Assembly: GCF_001682865.1 (NCBI RefSeq)
Contig: NZ_MAQX01000001.1
Location: forward strand, 1 to 64,000
Length of the DNA stretch: 64,000 nt
Origin: Bacillus sp. FJAT-26390
GTDB lineage: Bacteria > Bacillota > Bacilli > Paenibacillales > Paenibacillaceae
Direction of reading: 5' to 3'
How positions within the stretch are numbered: position 1 is the stretch's first letter; every line of letters starts with the position of its first letter. The notes below the pieces were generated by a model. It ran no database searches. It worked only from the letters and a program-made list of their open reading frames with translations, and was not told where the DNA came from. Shown piece after piece: positions 63,949-64,000 of the stretch. A program made the translations under genes and the position numbers.

Positions 63949-64000
63949 TTGCGCCAAAAGAAGCTTGCAGCCCAATATTTCGCGTGCTTTATTTCAATTT

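Overview
The window looks like chromosomal DNA of a spore-forming Bacillota of the Paenibacillus type. The reasons are a CwlJ/SleB spore-cortex hydrolase, CotD-like coat proteins, a collagen-like/beta-propeller protein typical of exosporium surfaces, a LplB/LplC/lipoprotein ABC operon with a YesM/YesN-type two-component pair, strong AGGAGG-type ribosome binding sites and frequent GTG/TTG starts. This taxonomic call is inference from gene families. The region is accessory in character: many short transcription units, many regulators (AraC, IclR, TetR, MerR, Rrf2, HxlR, MocR, ECF sigma) and an unusual number of broken genes.

Layout. 0-4.2 kb: gene-free structured DNA, a small hypothetical gene, a frameshifted collagen/YVTN-propeller gene, a YheC/YheD fragment, an AraC-GyrI-like regulator with three frameshifts and a truncated phosphotransferase. 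4.2-7 kb: IclR regulator and an MFS/UPF0303 pair. 7-8.4 kb: fused remnants of an MFS transporter, an aldo/keto reductase and an AraC regulator. 8.5-16.6 kb: M20 peptidase, secreted Cys-rich protein, CwlJ, DinB, TetR/MFS divergent pair, WecG/TagA glycosyltransferase, Nudix hydrolase, metallophosphoesterase. 16.7-22.1 kb: Ig-like fragment, Rrf2 regulator with a truncated flavoprotein and MFS remnant behind it, methyltransferase, GNAT, VOC protein. 22.3-30 kb (minus strand): oligosaccharide ABC import operon with two lipoprotein binding proteins, sensor kinase and response regulator, with two cre-like sites. 30.2-33 kb: P-loop kinase, MerR/nitroreductase pair with a perfect operator palindrome, prolyl-4-hydroxylase-like enzyme. 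33.1-34.6 kb: intact IS110-family transposase with a structured upstream leader. 34.7-42 kb: NHL propeller, membrane proteins, GNAT, hydrolase, reductase, DIP1984 protein, two-P-loop ATPase. 42.2-45.8 kb: ECF sigma/anti-sigma pair, AraC plus phytanoyl-CoA dioxygenase-like pair. 46-50.8 kb: lipoprotein, frameshifted membrane protein, then a probable spore-surface cluster (Asp-box propeller plus a tandem family of small beta proteins, and a divergent CotD-like gene). 51-57.5 kb: Rrf2/monooxygenase, deleted nitroreductase, MFS, VOC, shikimate-kinase-like, a second CotD-like copy, aldo/keto reductase. 57.6-64 kb: TerD-vWA protein, YdeI-like protein, MocR/GNAT divergent pair, YwnB-like reductase/HxlR divergent pair, VOC protein.

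Across the window I see a dispersed repeat built from a leader like CGATAGTTGAA, a GC-rich hairpin of variable sequence and a trailer like GCTAACGGGCAG. It sits between genes and often doubles as a terminator. Two promoters (about 53.54 and 56.45 kb) share a TTGACT-19 bp spacer-palindrome layout typical of MerR control but have no MerR gene beside them.
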